DNA of 64,000 nt from Sinobacterium norvegicum (GCF_923077115.1 NZ_CAKLPX010000002.1:1-64000); one strand, 5' to 3'. Shown: positions 1-9,135, counted from the stretch's first letter. Made by a program: numbers and translations. The notes: generated from the letters alone by a model not told the origin.

Positions 1-101
1 AATTGGAACCACCTGATCCCATCCCGAACTCAGTAGTGAAACGATTCCTCGCCGATGGTAGTGTGGGGTTTCCCCATGTGAGAGTAGGTCATCGTCAGGC
101 T
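1..101 (+). rRNA. rrf: 5S ribosomal RNA (3' part, cut by window start)
   Basis: The first 101 bases match positions 370-470 of the second 5S gene in this window almost exactly, including the conserved segments CCGAACTCAG and GATGGTAGTGTGGGG. The 3' arm of helix I (TCGTCAGGC) is present, and its 5' partner lies before the window. The gene is followed at once by an intrinsic terminator, as expected for the last gene of an rRNA operon. The 16S and 23S genes would lie upstream, outside this window. Confidence 0.95.
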
Positions 102-112
102 TTTATTCTAAG

Positions 113-144
113 ACCCCGTAAGCTAACACTTACGGGGTTTTTTT
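113..144 (+). terminator. rRNA operon terminator
   Basis: A ten-base-pair perfect stem (ACCCCGTAAG / CTTACGGGGT) with a 6-base loop is followed by seven T residues. It lies 12 bases after the first 5S gene and should end the rRNA operon. Confidence 0.9.
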
Positions 145-260
145 ATGGCTGGGGTTTCGTTTTGGGCGATCTGAGGAGGATTAGTAATCTTGTTTAACTC
201 AAGCTTTGTATGCTCTTTAGTTGAGGATTATTTATGAATAGAGCCGGGGTAAAAAAACGC

Positions 261-288
261 TTGTATCTGTACTGTAACTGCCTATAAT
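261..288 (+). promoter_or_regulatory. rRNA P1-like promoter for the second 5S gene
   Basis: TTGTAT (261-266) and a perfect TATAAT (283-288) are separated by 16 bases. They are preceded by an A-run resembling an UP element and followed by a GC-rich start GCGGCTC. The block CCTATAATGCG matches the -10/discriminator layout of gammaproteobacterial rrn P1 promoters, which gives stringent and growth-rate control (family knowledge). A boxA-like TGCTCTTTA lies at 211-219, oddly upstream of this promoter. Promoter activity is inferred. Confidence 0.65.
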
Positions 289-351
289 GCGGCTCAGTCA
301 TTCGGTGACAAAGAATTCTGACGTCAGGCTGAGGCCTGTTGTTAACCCGTT

Positions 352-470
352 TGTCTGACGACCATAGAGAATTGGAACCACCTGATCCCATCCCGAACTC
401 AGTAGTGAAACGATTCCTCGCCGATGGTAGTGTGGGGTTTCCCCATGTGAGAGTAGGTCATCGTCAGACG
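352..470 (+). rRNA. rrf: 5S ribosomal RNA (complete, stand-alone)
   Basis: Complete 5S gene of about 119 bases. Helix I is formed by GTCTGACGA (353-361) and TCGTCAGAC (461-469), and the internal conserved segments CCGAACTCAG and GATGGTAGTGTGGGG are present. It differs from the first copy in helix I (G for A near the 3' end). It has its own terminator, and 60 bases upstream an rrn-type promoter. It therefore appears to be transcribed alone, not as the tail of the upstream operon. Confidence 0.95.
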
Positions 471-481
471 CTTATTTTAGA

Positions 482-513
482 AACCCAGCAGATTCAGTCT
501 GCTGGGTTTTTTT
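482..513 (+). terminator. Terminator of the second 5S gene
   Basis: An eleven-base-pair stem AACCCAGCAGA / TCTGCTGGGTT with a 5-base loop is followed by a run of seven T. Its sequence differs from the terminator of the first 5S gene, so the 5S unit was not simply duplicated together with its terminator. Confidence 0.9.
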
Positions 514-880
514 ATGTCTGCTTATTTTAAACCGACCATTTTATTGTCTTCGTTATGTCTAATAGATTTTGCGAAAACCCGAGCTATTACAATAATTAAC
601 AAGATGGTGTTTGATGGCAGCGTTGGTAAAGGCTATGCTTTGAGAGGCTTGTATTTGTACTTTTATAAATCGCTTTTTTTGTAATCAAGAATCGCGATGT
701 AGTGAACGGATTGTCACCAGCTTGCTATTACCAACAAGCAATGAAGTTGATCTGAGTCATTAGATAATCGCAATAGGCTATGTTTCACTGAATGCATAAA
801 ATTTAGAGCAGTGCAGTGCGTGTGTTTGCATTTATTGCACTGCTCTAACCCGATAAATAAGTTAGAACGGAGTAAGAGAA
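514..880. other. Gene-free leader with a 13-bp inverted repeat upstream of the TAXI gene
   Basis: No gene is seen between the 5S terminator and the TAXI gene. The one clear structure is a perfect 13-base inverted repeat, TTAGAGCAGTGCA (803-815) and TGCACTGCTCTAA (836-848), with a 20-base spacer. It ends 32 bases before the start codon at 881. It could be an operator or an mRNA leader hairpin; no run of T follows, so it is not a standard terminator. Confidence 0.5.
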
Positions 881-1858
881 ATGGGAATAGCAAAGAAGTT
901 TTCATTGGCAGCTGCGGCTGCGGCGACAGCACTGACTGCTTCATTGGCGGTACAGGCCGCTGAAGAGCAGTTCATCTCGATTGGTACAGGTGGCGTGACT
1001 GGTGTTTACTACCCTGTTGGTGGTCATATCTGCGGTATGATTAACCGCGATCGTGCCAATCATGGCATTCGTTGCTCTGCGGAGTCCACTGGTGGTTCAG
1101 TAGCTAACATCAACACGATCCGTGCGGGTGAGATGGAGTTTGGTATTGCGCAGTCTGATACTCAAGCTGCCGCTTACGACGGTACAGGCATGTTTGAAGG
1201 TAATGCCTACAAGGGGTTGCGTTCGGTTTTCTCTCTTCATGCTGAGCCCATTCAAATCTTAGTCCGTGGTGACGCGAATATTAAGACGCTTGATGACCTT
1301 GTTGGTAAGCGCGTTAACATTGCCAACCCTGGTTCTGGTAGCCGTGTTAATGCCGATTTGATTATGGCTGAAAAAGGCTGGGATAAATCCACGTTCCGTA
1401 TCACTGCTGAGCTGCGTAACTCTGAGCAGGCTCAAGCGCTTTGTGATGGTAAGTTTGATGCGACTTTCTGGTCAGCGGGTTTGCCAAACGCCTCAACCCA
1501 GGAAGCGACGTCTACCTGTGATGTTAAGGTGCTGCCTATCGACGGCCAGTTCGCCGCCGACTTCCTGAAGAAGTATCCTGCCTATTCAGAGGTAACCGTT
1601 CCCGGTGGTATGTTCATGGGTAACGATAACGATATCGTGACACTCGGCCCCCTAGGTACATTGGTTAGCTCAGATAAAGTCTCTGACGATGTTGTCTATG
1701 AGTTGACCAAGGCAGTATTCTCTAACTTCAACCGCTTCCGTCGTCTGCACCCAGCATTGAATAACTTGGATGCAGAGGCAATGGCGACCAACTCTTTGGT
1801 AGCCCCTATGCACCCTGGTGCAGAGCGTTACTACCGAGAGCGTGAGTGGATTAAGTAA
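881..1858 (+). CDS. TAXI-family TRAP transporter solute-binding protein
   Basis: Periplasmic substrate-capturing subunit of a TAXI-type TRAP transporter (325 residues, normal for the family). The start at 881 follows a good ribosome site (CGGAGTAAGAG). Residues 1-27 form an alanine-rich Sec signal peptide ending AVQAAEE. The mature protein begins with the family signature IGTGGVTGVYYPVGG, and the mid part has GKRVNIANPGSGSR, the ligand-binding lobe typical of TAXI proteins. The fused permease is encoded just downstream (2043), so the two should act as one sodium- or proton-driven uptake system, probably for an organic acid such as glutamate or another C4-C5 compound. The substrate cannot be read from the sequence. 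Confidence 0.93.
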   Translation: MGIAKKFSLAAAAAATALTASLAVQAAEEQFISIGTGGVTGVYYPVGGHICGMINRDRANHGIRCSAESTGGSVANINTIRAGEMEFGIAQSDTQAAAYDGTGMFEGNAYKGLRSVFSLHAEPIQILVRGDANIKTLDDLVGKRVNIANPGSGSRVNADLIMAEKGWDKSTFRITAELRNSEQAQALCDGKFDATFWSAGLPNASTQEATSTCDVKVLPIDGQFAADFLKKYPAYSEVTVPGGMFMGNDNDIVTLGPLGTLVSSDKVSDDVVYELTKAVFSNFNRFRRLHPALNNLDAEAMATNSLVAPMHPGAERYYREREWIK

Positions 1859-1881
1859 GCGTTAAAATCGTTCGCGCAAAC

Positions 1882-1909
1882 ACAACCGCCAGTCTAGGCG
1901 GTTGTTCCG
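1882..1909 (+). terminator. Hairpin between TAXI subunit and permease genes
   Basis: A nine-base-pair stem ACAACCGCC / GGCGGTTGT with a 6-base loop is followed by TCCGTTTT. It is a weak intrinsic terminator or mRNA-protecting hairpin. In this position it would let the binding protein be made in excess over the permease, which is common in binding-protein transporters. A second 7-bp stem (CAGGCCA / TGGCCTG, 1971-1996) lies closer to the permease start. Confidence 0.6.
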
Positions 1910-2042
1910 TTTTAGCATGACAGGGAAACTCACTGCAGTTTCAGGGGTCTGTCAGCTATGTTTCGCGCATCAGGCCACTGTCTACTTTTTGGCCTGGTGT
2001 AATAGGGTTGTTTACACCCTCATATAATCGAGCTGTTGTTCT

Positions 2043-4643
2043 ATGACGCAAAATTATCATATTGATGACGATATCCAGGATTTGGTTGCCGAATCTGATA
2101 CCGGTAATCGACATCCGAAGCAGTGGTATGCTGCAATTCTTCTCCTGTCGCTTCCGGTTATTTGGTCACTATTCCAGCTTTGGGTTGGTTCGCCGTTGCC
2201 CGCTATCTTTGGCGTTGGTTTCCTGAACGATACCGAGGCGAGAGCCATACACCTAGGCTTTGCGCTGTTTCTGACTTTTATGGCCTTCCCCGCAACGCAC
2301 AACAGCGTCAAGGATTCTATTCCTTGGTATGACTGGTTGCTCGGTTTCAGTGCTGCTTTTTGTGCTTGTTATATTTTTATATTTTATGCCGAATTGGCCA
2401 CCCGTCCCGGTGCTCCAATCCAGATGGATTTGTTCTTTTCTGTCGCAGGCCTGTTGCTATTACTTGAGGCGACTCGCCGCACCCTGGGGCCACCGTTGGT
2501 GATTGTTGCCGTGGTGTTTTTGACCTATGTATTTTTTGGCGACAGTCAATACATGCCGGATGTTATCCGTTGGAAGGGGGCATCGATAGAGCGGGCGATG
2601 AGCCATATGTGGCTAACAACAGAGGGTGTCTTTGGTATTGCTCTCGGTGTGTCCTCGGGCTTCGTATTCTTGTTTGTACTATTTGGCGCCTTACTCAATC
2701 AAGCTGGTGCCGGTAACTATTTTATTAAAATTGCTTTTTCACTGCTGGGTCATCTGCGTGGCGGGCCGGCCAAGGCGGCAGTGCTGTCGTCTGCGATGAC
2801 GGGTTTGATCTCCGGTTCCTCGATTGCCAACGTGGTGACCACGGGTACGTTTACCATTCCACTGATGAAGCGGGTTGGCTTTAGTGCGGAAAAAGCCGGC
2901 GCCATTGAGGCCTCCTCATCAATCAACGGTGTTTTGATGCCGCCGGTAATGGGCGCGGTTGCCTTTCTTATGGTGGAATATGTTGGTATTCCATATATTG
3001 AAGTGATCAAGCATGCCTTCGTGCCAGCGGCAATCTCCTATATTGCTCTGCTGTATATTGTTCACTTAGAGGCCTTGAAAGCCGACATGTACGGCCTGCC
3101 AAGATCAGGCCCCATCTATACGATGAAAGTGAAAATGCTGCGGTTCGGTATTATTACCTCCAGTATGGTTGTGCTTGCCGGGTTGCTGTTCTTTTTGATC
3201 TCGGCGATCAAGGCGATTACCGGGCCAGTCTCCGTGGTCTTGGTACTGCTAGTCATTCTTGCTGGCTATATCGGTTTGCTCTACATCTCAGCGCGTCAGC
3301 CTGAGTTGGAGATGGATGACCCCAACGCGGAGATAGTCGAGCTGCCTATCTTTGCTGATATTTATAAGACCGGTCTGTATTACCTTATCCCGCTAATTAC
3401 ACTGGTTTGGTTTCTAATGGTTGAGCGTAACTCTCCAGGGCTCTCTGCCTTCTGGGCCAGTGTTTTGATGGGCTTTATCCTGCTAACGCAAAAGCCGCTG
3501 AAGGCATTCTTCCGCAAGGACGGTATGGGGGTTGCTATTCAAGAGGGCTTAATCGATCTTCGTGATGGCCTGGGTTCGGGGGCACGAAATATGATCGGTA
3601 TCGGTGTAGCGACAGCGACGGCCGGTATCATCGTCGGCACCGTGACATTGACTGGCATTGGTCAGGTCATGGCCGAGTTGGTTGAGATAGTCTCCGGTGG
3701 CGTATTACTGTTCATGCTGATGTTTGTGGCGCTGATCAGTATTGTTCTCGGTATGGGGCTGCCAACCACGGCTAACTATATTGTGGTGTCATCTCTGATG
3801 GCCGGTGTTGTGGTCGAGCTAGGGGCACAGAACGGCTTAATCGTTCCGCTGATAGCGGTGCATATGTTTGTCTTCTACTTTGGCATCATGGCTGATGTGA
3901 CGCCGCCGGTGGGGCTGGCCTCCTTTGCTGCGGCGGCAGTATCGAGAGGCGATCCGCTCAAAACCGGGGTGACAGCATTTTTCTATAGTCTGAGAACAGC
4001 ATTGTTGCCGTTCCTATTTATCTTTAATACCGATTTATTGTTAATCGATGTGACCTGGTACCAGGGGATTTTTGTCTTCTTTGTCGCCCTGGCTGCAATG
4101 CTGGTTTTCGCCGCCGCGACGCAGGGTTTTTGGTTAACACGCTCTAAGTGGTATGAGACGGTAGGCATGTTGGTTATCGCCTTTACCCTGTTCCAGCCGG
4201 GCTTCTGGCTGGATCGCGTCGAGAAACCGTTTGAGCGTCATCAGGCAACGGAAATTTACAGCTATATCGAGCGTCAATCAGACGATGCCAATATACGCCT
4301 GATTGCTGAGGGTGAAACCCTTGATGGACGCTTTGTATCGTCAACGGTCATTCTGCCGCTGGGCAAGGCCGAGGGGACGCCACAGGAACGTTTGTTAAAC
4401 AACGTTGGCCTTGAATTGCTGCCCGAGGATGACGGCACTATGTTGGTTGATTTCGTCGAGTACAACAGCCCTGCTGAGCGCTCGTCGATCGATTTCGACT
4501 GGAAAATTACCGGTATTAAGGAGGAGACAGATCGGATGGCGAAGGAGGTTTTCTACATTCCGGCCTTCCTGCTGTTAGCGCTGATCGCTTTCTCACAGCG
4601 ACGGAGAATCGCAAAAGAGCCGGCTAAACAACCGGCGCTATAA
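2043..4643 (+). CDS. TRAP transporter fused permease (DctQM type, TAXI class)
   Basis: Inner-membrane permease in which the small (4-helix, DctQ) and large (12-helix, DctM) TRAP subunits are fused, as is usual for TAXI systems. It has 866 residues with many hydrophobic segments. An N-terminal hydrophobic four-helix region spans about residues 30-150. DctM signatures follow, such as GLISGSSIANVVTTGTFTIPLMKR and the second-half repeat GMGLPTTANYIVVSSL. A soluble segment near the C-terminus (about 720-840, with a PDZ-like feel around VGLELLPEDDGTM) precedes a last membrane helix. The ribosome site before 2043 is weak. It works with the TAXI protein at 881-1858 and is followed by a strong bidirectional terminator. 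Confidence 0.93.
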   Translation: MTQNYHIDDDIQDLVAESDTGNRHPKQWYAAILLLSLPVIWSLFQLWVGSPLPAIFGVGFLNDTEARAIHLGFALFLTFMAFPATHNSVKDSIPWYDWLLGFSAAFCACYIFIFYAELATRPGAPIQMDLFFSVAGLLLLLEATRRTLGPPLVIVAVVFLTYVFFGDSQYMPDVIRWKGASIERAMSHMWLTTEGVFGIALGVSSGFVFLFVLFGALLNQAGAGNYFIKIAFSLLGHLRGGPAKAAVLSSAMTGLISGSSIANVVTTGTFTIPLMKRVGFSAEKAGAIEASSSINGVLMPPVMGAVAFLMVEYVGIPYIEVIKHAFVPAAISYIALLYIVHLEALKADMYGLPRSGPIYTMKVKMLRFGIITSSMVVLAGLLFFLISAIKAITGPVSVVLVLLVILAGYIGLLYISARQPELEMDDPNAEIVELPIFADIYKTGLYYLIPLITLVWFLMVERNSPGLSAFWASVLMGFILLTQKPLKAFFRKDGMGVAIQEGLIDLRDGLGSGARNMIGIGVATATAGIIVGTVTLTGIGQVMAELVEIVSGGVLLFMLMFVALISIVLGMGLPTTANYIVVSSLMAGVVVELGAQNGLIVPLIAVHMFVFYFGIMADVTPPVGLASFAAAAVSRGDPLKTGVTAFFYSLRTALLPFLFIFNTDLLLIDVTWYQGIFVFFVALAAMLVFAAATQGFWLTRSKWYETVGMLVIAFTLFQPGFWLDRVEKPFERHQATEIYSYIERQSDDANIRLIAEGETLDGRFVSSTVILPLGKAEGTPQERLLNNVGLELLPEDDGTMLVDFVEYNSPAERSSIDFDWKITGIKEETDRMAKEVFYIPAFLLLALIAFSQRRRIAKEPAKQPAL

Positions 4644-4645
4644 AT

Positions 4646-4678
4646 AAAAAAGCCCCTGGAGACAGGGGCTTTTTTTTG
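4646..4678. terminator. Bidirectional terminator
   Basis: The stem AGCCCCTG / CAGGGGCT with a GAGA loop is flanked by an A-run on the left and eight T on the right. It lies between the convergent permease gene and the DUF748 gene and can serve both strands. Confidence 0.9.
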
Positions 4679-4688
4679 CCTTGAATTT

Positions 4689-7610
4689 TTATTTGGCGTT
4701 GAGCTTAAGCTCGGTGATTGACTGCTCTGCGAGATCAGCCGTTGTGGTCGAGTCGAGTACAAAGATCCTGTCGTGCTCAATACCATAGTCGATCAGAGCT
4801 AGACGTATATTGTTGGATCGTTGTAAGGCCAGTTGATTGAGTGTGTGAGTATCGATTTGTTGTTGCTCAACCAGGTATTGTTCGATGTGCTGATGGACTT
4901 GCTGGTCGATAGCTGCCTCATTCGGTGGCGTGCCATTTTGCTCCGCTTGATCGGTCATCTGGTTGCGAATATCGTCGATGTCCTGACCGCTTTGCTGCTC
5001 AAAATAGGGGTAGGCCTGTTGCCAGAATGGCGACACGGCATACTCATCATCGGGTTGAATATCGGCCAGCAACGGTTCAAGCTGTTGCAGCGCCAGTGCC
5101 GTGGTATCACCGCGACTATTGGCGTTACTGCGAATCTCAATATCCAATTGCGGGCGCTGTTTAAGCGCTTCGGCCAAGCTGTTCAGCGTGGCATTATTTT
5201 GGTTGCCGAGGTCAGCCGTACCAAAATCGAAGGGGATTTGGTTCAGCGGCTGTTCGCTGTCGACCAAGCCGGATAACATACTAAATGGCGATGAGACAAC
5301 CTTGGTCATAAAGGTTAACAAACTGTCCCAGACCAGCGTGCCATAGTCGAATTCGGGGTCATCAAGATTCCCTTCGACGGCCAGATCAACATCAATTTCA
5401 CCATTACCGTCTTTTAGCAGCGCGATACCGAGGGCGATCGGCAGAGTTGTTGCCGTTGATGACTCCGTTTTTTCGCCCAGGGTTAACTGGTCGAGGAAAA
5501 AGTGGTTATCACCGACAATGTGGTTGTCTTCCAGCTTGTAATCGAGATTGACTGTCAGCTTGCCTTTATCGATAACATAGCCAGCGTAGGCATCGGCATA
5601 GGGTGTTAAATTGGTCAGTTCAAGACCGTTGAAATCGAGGGATAAGTTGGTATGACTCTCGGCATCGAAAGGGTTGACGACACCGGCCAAAATCACCGGT
5701 GCATACTTATTGACCGACCCCTGAATGTTAACCTTGGCCAATGAGCCAGGGGTTGATGATATGTTATCTATCGAGCCATTGAGCTCGGCGATGGTCATGG
5801 CAAAGCGCCGCGACAGTGATAAATCGGCGAAGCGCGATTGGGCATTGGCAAAGCGGATGCTGTTGATCTCGATGGCCATGGGGTCGGCTGGCTGATCATT
5901 ATGGCTGTCAGCGGTGTTGCCTGCTGCGCTGTGTTTAATGCTGTCTTGGATATTGGTAGTGCCATCTTTATTGATAATGATGCGGGCGAAGAATCCGTCG
6001 GTATCGACATTGTTAACAGTCAGTGCATTGTTGCTAAGGTCGAGGTTGAATTGGTCGACGGTCAGTAGATCCCAGCTGACAAACTCCTTGTGCTTTACAG
6101 TGTCTTTAACCATAAAATTGTGGATGTCAGCGCTGCCATCGACAACAATATTCAGTTGTTGATCGCTTTCGTTGAGACTGAGATCAATGTTGCTGTGCAG
6201 CAGGCCGGAGAGTAGCTCGAGATTGGCCACCGGGGCAATAAAGGGCTGGGCAATATCGAGGGGCAGTTCGCTGATCTCAAAATGCCAAACACTGTTGAGT
6301 GGCGATAACTGCAATAGTGGTGTAGCCAGAGTCAGCGCGCTTTTATCTGCACGCTTATTAACGGCAAGTAAGCTCTTGAGTTCGATCGATTCCAGTTGAA
6401 ATTTGGTGAGGTCAAAATTGTTGGCGTGGAGCGACAGTGGCGACAGCTCTAGCAGGATGTCAGTCCCTGAGGTTTGCTCAATCAGGCTGATATGGTAATC
6501 GTCGAAGGCAAAATCACCAATATTAACCTGCCACGGCGTGGCTGGCTGGCCGCTATCAGGCTGTTCTTCATTGGTATCGGAGATCAAGGTGAACAGTTGT
6601 TGCAGGTAGGATTGTTGCTGCCGGTCGATGGTTTCATTAATAGCGCCTTGATGACTATTAACCGAGGCAATATCAAGCCGCTGCTGATTGAGGTCGAGAG
6701 CCATATTGTTGACGCCAAACTGTTTGAAACTGAGTGCCGGTGATTGCGTTTTTTTGTCAACGATGGCGAGGTCATCAATGATAAAGAAGCCATTGTTAAT
6801 CAATAAATTGTCATCGAATTGGTAGTCAGCTTTGAATCGAGCGGTGCCACGGGTGACCTCAAACTGTAACTGCTGTTGCATAAAATCCCAGCCATCGCGC
6901 AATTGCACGCCGCCGATTTTCAAACTGCCGGAGGAGGCCAGCGGCACAATCGACACCGAACCTTGCCAATCTAATGATTCTCCACCCTTGGTTTGCGCGG
7001 CCAGGCGGTAGGGTGACTCGTCACTGGGGAAAGTATTAAAATGCTGAAGCGATAAATCGATAGGGCCAAAGCTTTTAAAGAAGGTGGGCTGACGGTGCTC
7101 ATCACGGTAAGAGACCGCAATGTTACCGAGTTCTAATTGGCGTATTAATACTCTGGGAATGGCCGTCTCAGCATCTTCTTGTTGGTTGGGCTGTGCAGCA
7201 GGGGTATCCAACAGTGCGAGTAAATCATCGATATTACTGCTGCCGTCTTGGTGAATACTGTAGTGATTATAAAAACCATCGAGTAGCACCTTGTCGAAGA
7301 CAAATGTCAGCCATAGCAAAGAACTGGATTGAAAATTTATATAGAGACGCTCGAAGCCAATCTGGGGTTGTTGACGGCGATCGTAAATATTGAGTTGATG
7401 GATGTCGAGTGAAAGCGCCAGCGGGTTGTAGCGAATATGGCCGACGTCGACGGTACGCTCGGTTGCCGTAATGTGCTGCTCGAGTTGTTGTTTGACCAGC
7501 AGGGGCACGGCAAAGAAACTAATCACTGTATACAGTAGAAAGCTAATGACAAAAAATTTGATGCTGACCCCGGCAATACGTACCGACAGGCTGTTTTCGA
7601 TAAGTCCCAT
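4689..7610 (-). CDS. DUF748 (AsmA-like) envelope protein
   Basis: 973-residue protein of the DUF748 family, relatives of AsmA/YhdP-type bridge proteins that span the periplasm. One N-terminal membrane helix (about residues 15-37, FFVISFLLYTVISFFAVPLL) anchors it in the inner membrane. It is followed by the family opening with a conserved 'VGHIRYNPLALSLDIHQL' stretch and a long beta-rich body. Near the C-terminus (about 795-860) a segment around LAEALKQRPQLDIEIRSN resembles the OmpA-like end typical of DUF748 proteins. The precise role is unknown; lipid transport or outer-membrane maintenance is inferred from relatives. It is a single gene convergent with the TRAP operon, with normal family length. 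Confidence 0.85.
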   Translation of the reverse strand: MGLIENSLSVRIAGVSIKFFVISFLLYTVISFFAVPLLVKQQLEQHITATERTVDVGHIRYNPLALSLDIHQLNIYDRRQQPQIGFERLYINFQSSSLLWLTFVFDKVLLDGFYNHYSIHQDGSSNIDDLLALLDTPAAQPNQQEDAETAIPRVLIRQLELGNIAVSYRDEHRQPTFFKSFGPIDLSLQHFNTFPSDESPYRLAAQTKGGESLDWQGSVSIVPLASSGSLKIGGVQLRDGWDFMQQQLQFEVTRGTARFKADYQFDDNLLINNGFFIIDDLAIVDKKTQSPALSFKQFGVNNMALDLNQQRLDIASVNSHQGAINETIDRQQQSYLQQLFTLISDTNEEQPDSGQPATPWQVNIGDFAFDDYHISLIEQTSGTDILLELSPLSLHANNFDLTKFQLESIELKSLLAVNKRADKSALTLATPLLQLSPLNSVWHFEISELPLDIAQPFIAPVANLELLSGLLHSNIDLSLNESDQQLNIVVDGSADIHNFMVKDTVKHKEFVSWDLLTVDQFNLDLSNNALTVNNVDTDGFFARIIINKDGTTNIQDSIKHSAAGNTADSHNDQPADPMAIEINSIRFANAQSRFADLSLSRRFAMTIAELNGSIDNISSTPGSLAKVNIQGSVNKYAPVILAGVVNPFDAESHTNLSLDFNGLELTNLTPYADAYAGYVIDKGKLTVNLDYKLEDNHIVGDNHFFLDQLTLGEKTESSTATTLPIALGIALLKDGNGEIDVDLAVEGNLDDPEFDYGTLVWDSLLTFMTKVVSSPFSMLSGLVDSEQPLNQIPFDFGTADLGNQNNATLNSLAEALKQRPQLDIEIRSNANSRGDTTALALQQLEPLLADIQPDDEYAVSPFWQQAYPYFEQQSGQDIDDIRNQMTDQAEQNGTPPNEAAIDQQVHQHIEQYLVEQQQIDTHTLNQLALQRSNNIRLALIDYGIEHDRIFVLDSTTTADLAEQSITELKLNAK

Positions 7611-7729
7611 TTACGACAACTCGTTCTGTTAGGTAAAAACGGAGACTTATTGTAGGGCTACTGGCCGATAAAAGAAACGAGGCATTGTTGCTTATATCGG
7701 CTCAGCTATTCGAAGGCTGGCGTAAGTCC

Positions 7730-8914
7730 TTATGATTTAGCCTGATTCTCAAACCAACTGCCGACCAGATTGATCCAGTAATTTGCCCCAGTGGGCAGAA
7801 TGGCATCATTAAAGTCGTAATACGGATTATGCAGCGGTGCTTGATGCTGCTCTGAACCGTTGCCTAACCAAATATAGGCACCGGGATTGTCAGCCAGCAT
7901 AAAGGCAAAATCTTCGGCGCCCATCGATGGCGCCAGATTTTTTTCAACCTGCTGTTCGCCAATCAGCTGGCGCAGTACGGATGCGGCCAGTGCCGCCTCG
8001 TCGGCGGTGTTGACCGTGGCGGGGTAGCGCGGAGTATAGGCGACGGTGGCGCTGGCGCCGTGGGCCAGAGTAATGGCATCGGACAGGCGCTGCATGTGCT
8101 CAATAATCAGCTGCTGCACCTCGGCCTTGAAGAAGCGACAGGTGCCGCGAATGACCACCTCATTGGGGATGACGTTAAGGGCATCGCCACCATGAATTTG
8201 AGTGACGGTGACGACGGCGGACTCGAGTGGGTCGACAGAGCGACTGACAATGGTTTGCAACGCCAGTACTAATTCCGAGGCGATAACAATCGGGTCGACC
8301 CCCTGGTGCGGCATGGCGGCATGGCAGCCCTGGCCGTGGACGGTGATCTCGAAGGTGTCGAAGGCCGACATCACCGACGAATCATTGACCGCAGCGCGGC
8401 CAGCGGGCAGTGCCGGCCAATTGTGCATGCCAAAGACCGCATCGACAGGGAACTGCTGAAACAGACCTTCTTTAATCATCTCTCGGGCGCCACCCTCGTT
8501 TTCCTCGGCGGGCTGAAAAATAAAATGGACAGTACCGGTAATGCTCTCGGGGTGTTCGGCTAAATAGCAGGCGGCACCCAGCAGCATGGCGCTGTGGCCG
8601 TCGTGGCCACAGCCGTGCATCTTGCCGTCGATCGATGACTTATGGCCGCAGCTATTAAGTTCCTGCAAATCGAGGGCGTCCATGTCGGCGCGCAGTGCCA
8701 GCGTACCTGCCGCAGGGTCGCTCCCTTTGAGCGTCGCCACAATGCCTGTGGTGCCCAAGCCTCGATGATGTTCGATACCGGCCTGGCTGAGCACCTGGGC
8801 AATTAAGGCGCTGGTTTGATGTTCTTCGAAGGCGGTTTCAGGGCAGCGGTGAAAGGCGTGGCGCCATTGGGTCATGCGCTGATGATAGCTGTCGTTATCG
8901 GTAATAAATTTCAC
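7730..8914 (-). CDS. M20 family metallo-amidohydrolase
   Basis: 394-residue zinc-dependent amidohydrolase of the hippurate hydrolase / N-acyl-amino-acid deacylase group. It hydrolyses N-acyl or amide bonds of small metabolites in the cytoplasm. Visible motifs are ADMDAL (metal Asp), MHGCGHDGHSAMLLG (metal His/Asp), FQPAEENEGGAREMI (catalytic Glu pair), HNWP (dimerisation lid) and the C-terminal metal His in APLHNPYYDFND. The length is normal and complete. Immediately upstream on the same strand is a fragment of a membrane protein (8950-9135), so this gene was probably once the second gene of a transporter-hydrolase operon. The true substrate is unknown. Confidence 0.9.
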   Translation of the reverse strand: MKFITDNDSYHQRMTQWRHAFHRCPETAFEEHQTSALIAQVLSQAGIEHHRGLGTTGIVATLKGSDPAAGTLALRADMDALDLQELNSCGHKSSIDGKMHGCGHDGHSAMLLGAACYLAEHPESITGTVHFIFQPAEENEGGAREMIKEGLFQQFPVDAVFGMHNWPALPAGRAAVNDSSVMSAFDTFEITVHGQGCHAAMPHQGVDPIVIASELVLALQTIVSRSVDPLESAVVTVTQIHGGDALNVIPNEVVIRGTCRFFKAEVQQLIIEHMQRLSDAITLAHGASATVAYTPRYPATVNTADEAALAASVLRQLIGEQQVEKNLAPSMGAEDFAFMLADNPGAYIWLGNGSEQHQAPLHNPYYDFNDAILPTGANYWINLVGSWFENQAKS

Positions 8915-8949
8915 GGTTCACTCCGGTGTGGCGGGCAGGCAATAAAAAA

Positions 8950-9135
8950 TTAGACGTTGAGGAAGGGCTCGCCAATCAGTGCAGAGCCGACAAAAGTGCC
9001 GGTAAAAACCAGCATTGCAACAATGGCAATCTTCCAGCCAGACTGCGTAAAAGTTTGAACCTCGCTGGAGGAAATCGCAACCCCGGCGCAGGCCAATACC
9101 GGCGGTAGTATGGCGAGGAAGTTAACCTTGTTCAA
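8950..9135 (-). pseudogene. C-terminal remnant of a membrane protein
   Basis: About 61 codons are open from a TTG at 9135 and the frame is closed a few codons further upstream by a stop. The peptide has hydrophobic stretches (VNFLAILPPVLACAGVAI and WKIAIVAMLVFTGTFVGSAL) that look like the last two helices of a larger inner-membrane transporter. No ribosome site is visible, and the preceding bases (9136-9300) look non-coding. It lies 35 bases before the M20 hydrolase on the same strand, consistent with a transporter gene that lost its front by deletion. It could instead be a real 61-residue membrane peptide. The family is not certain. Confidence 0.5.

Noticed and set aside
4833-5276. A 147-codon plus-strand frame inside the DUF748 gene
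   Set aside because: Antisense shadow of a well-supported 973-residue gene; leucine/isoleucine-rich by complement, no start signal.
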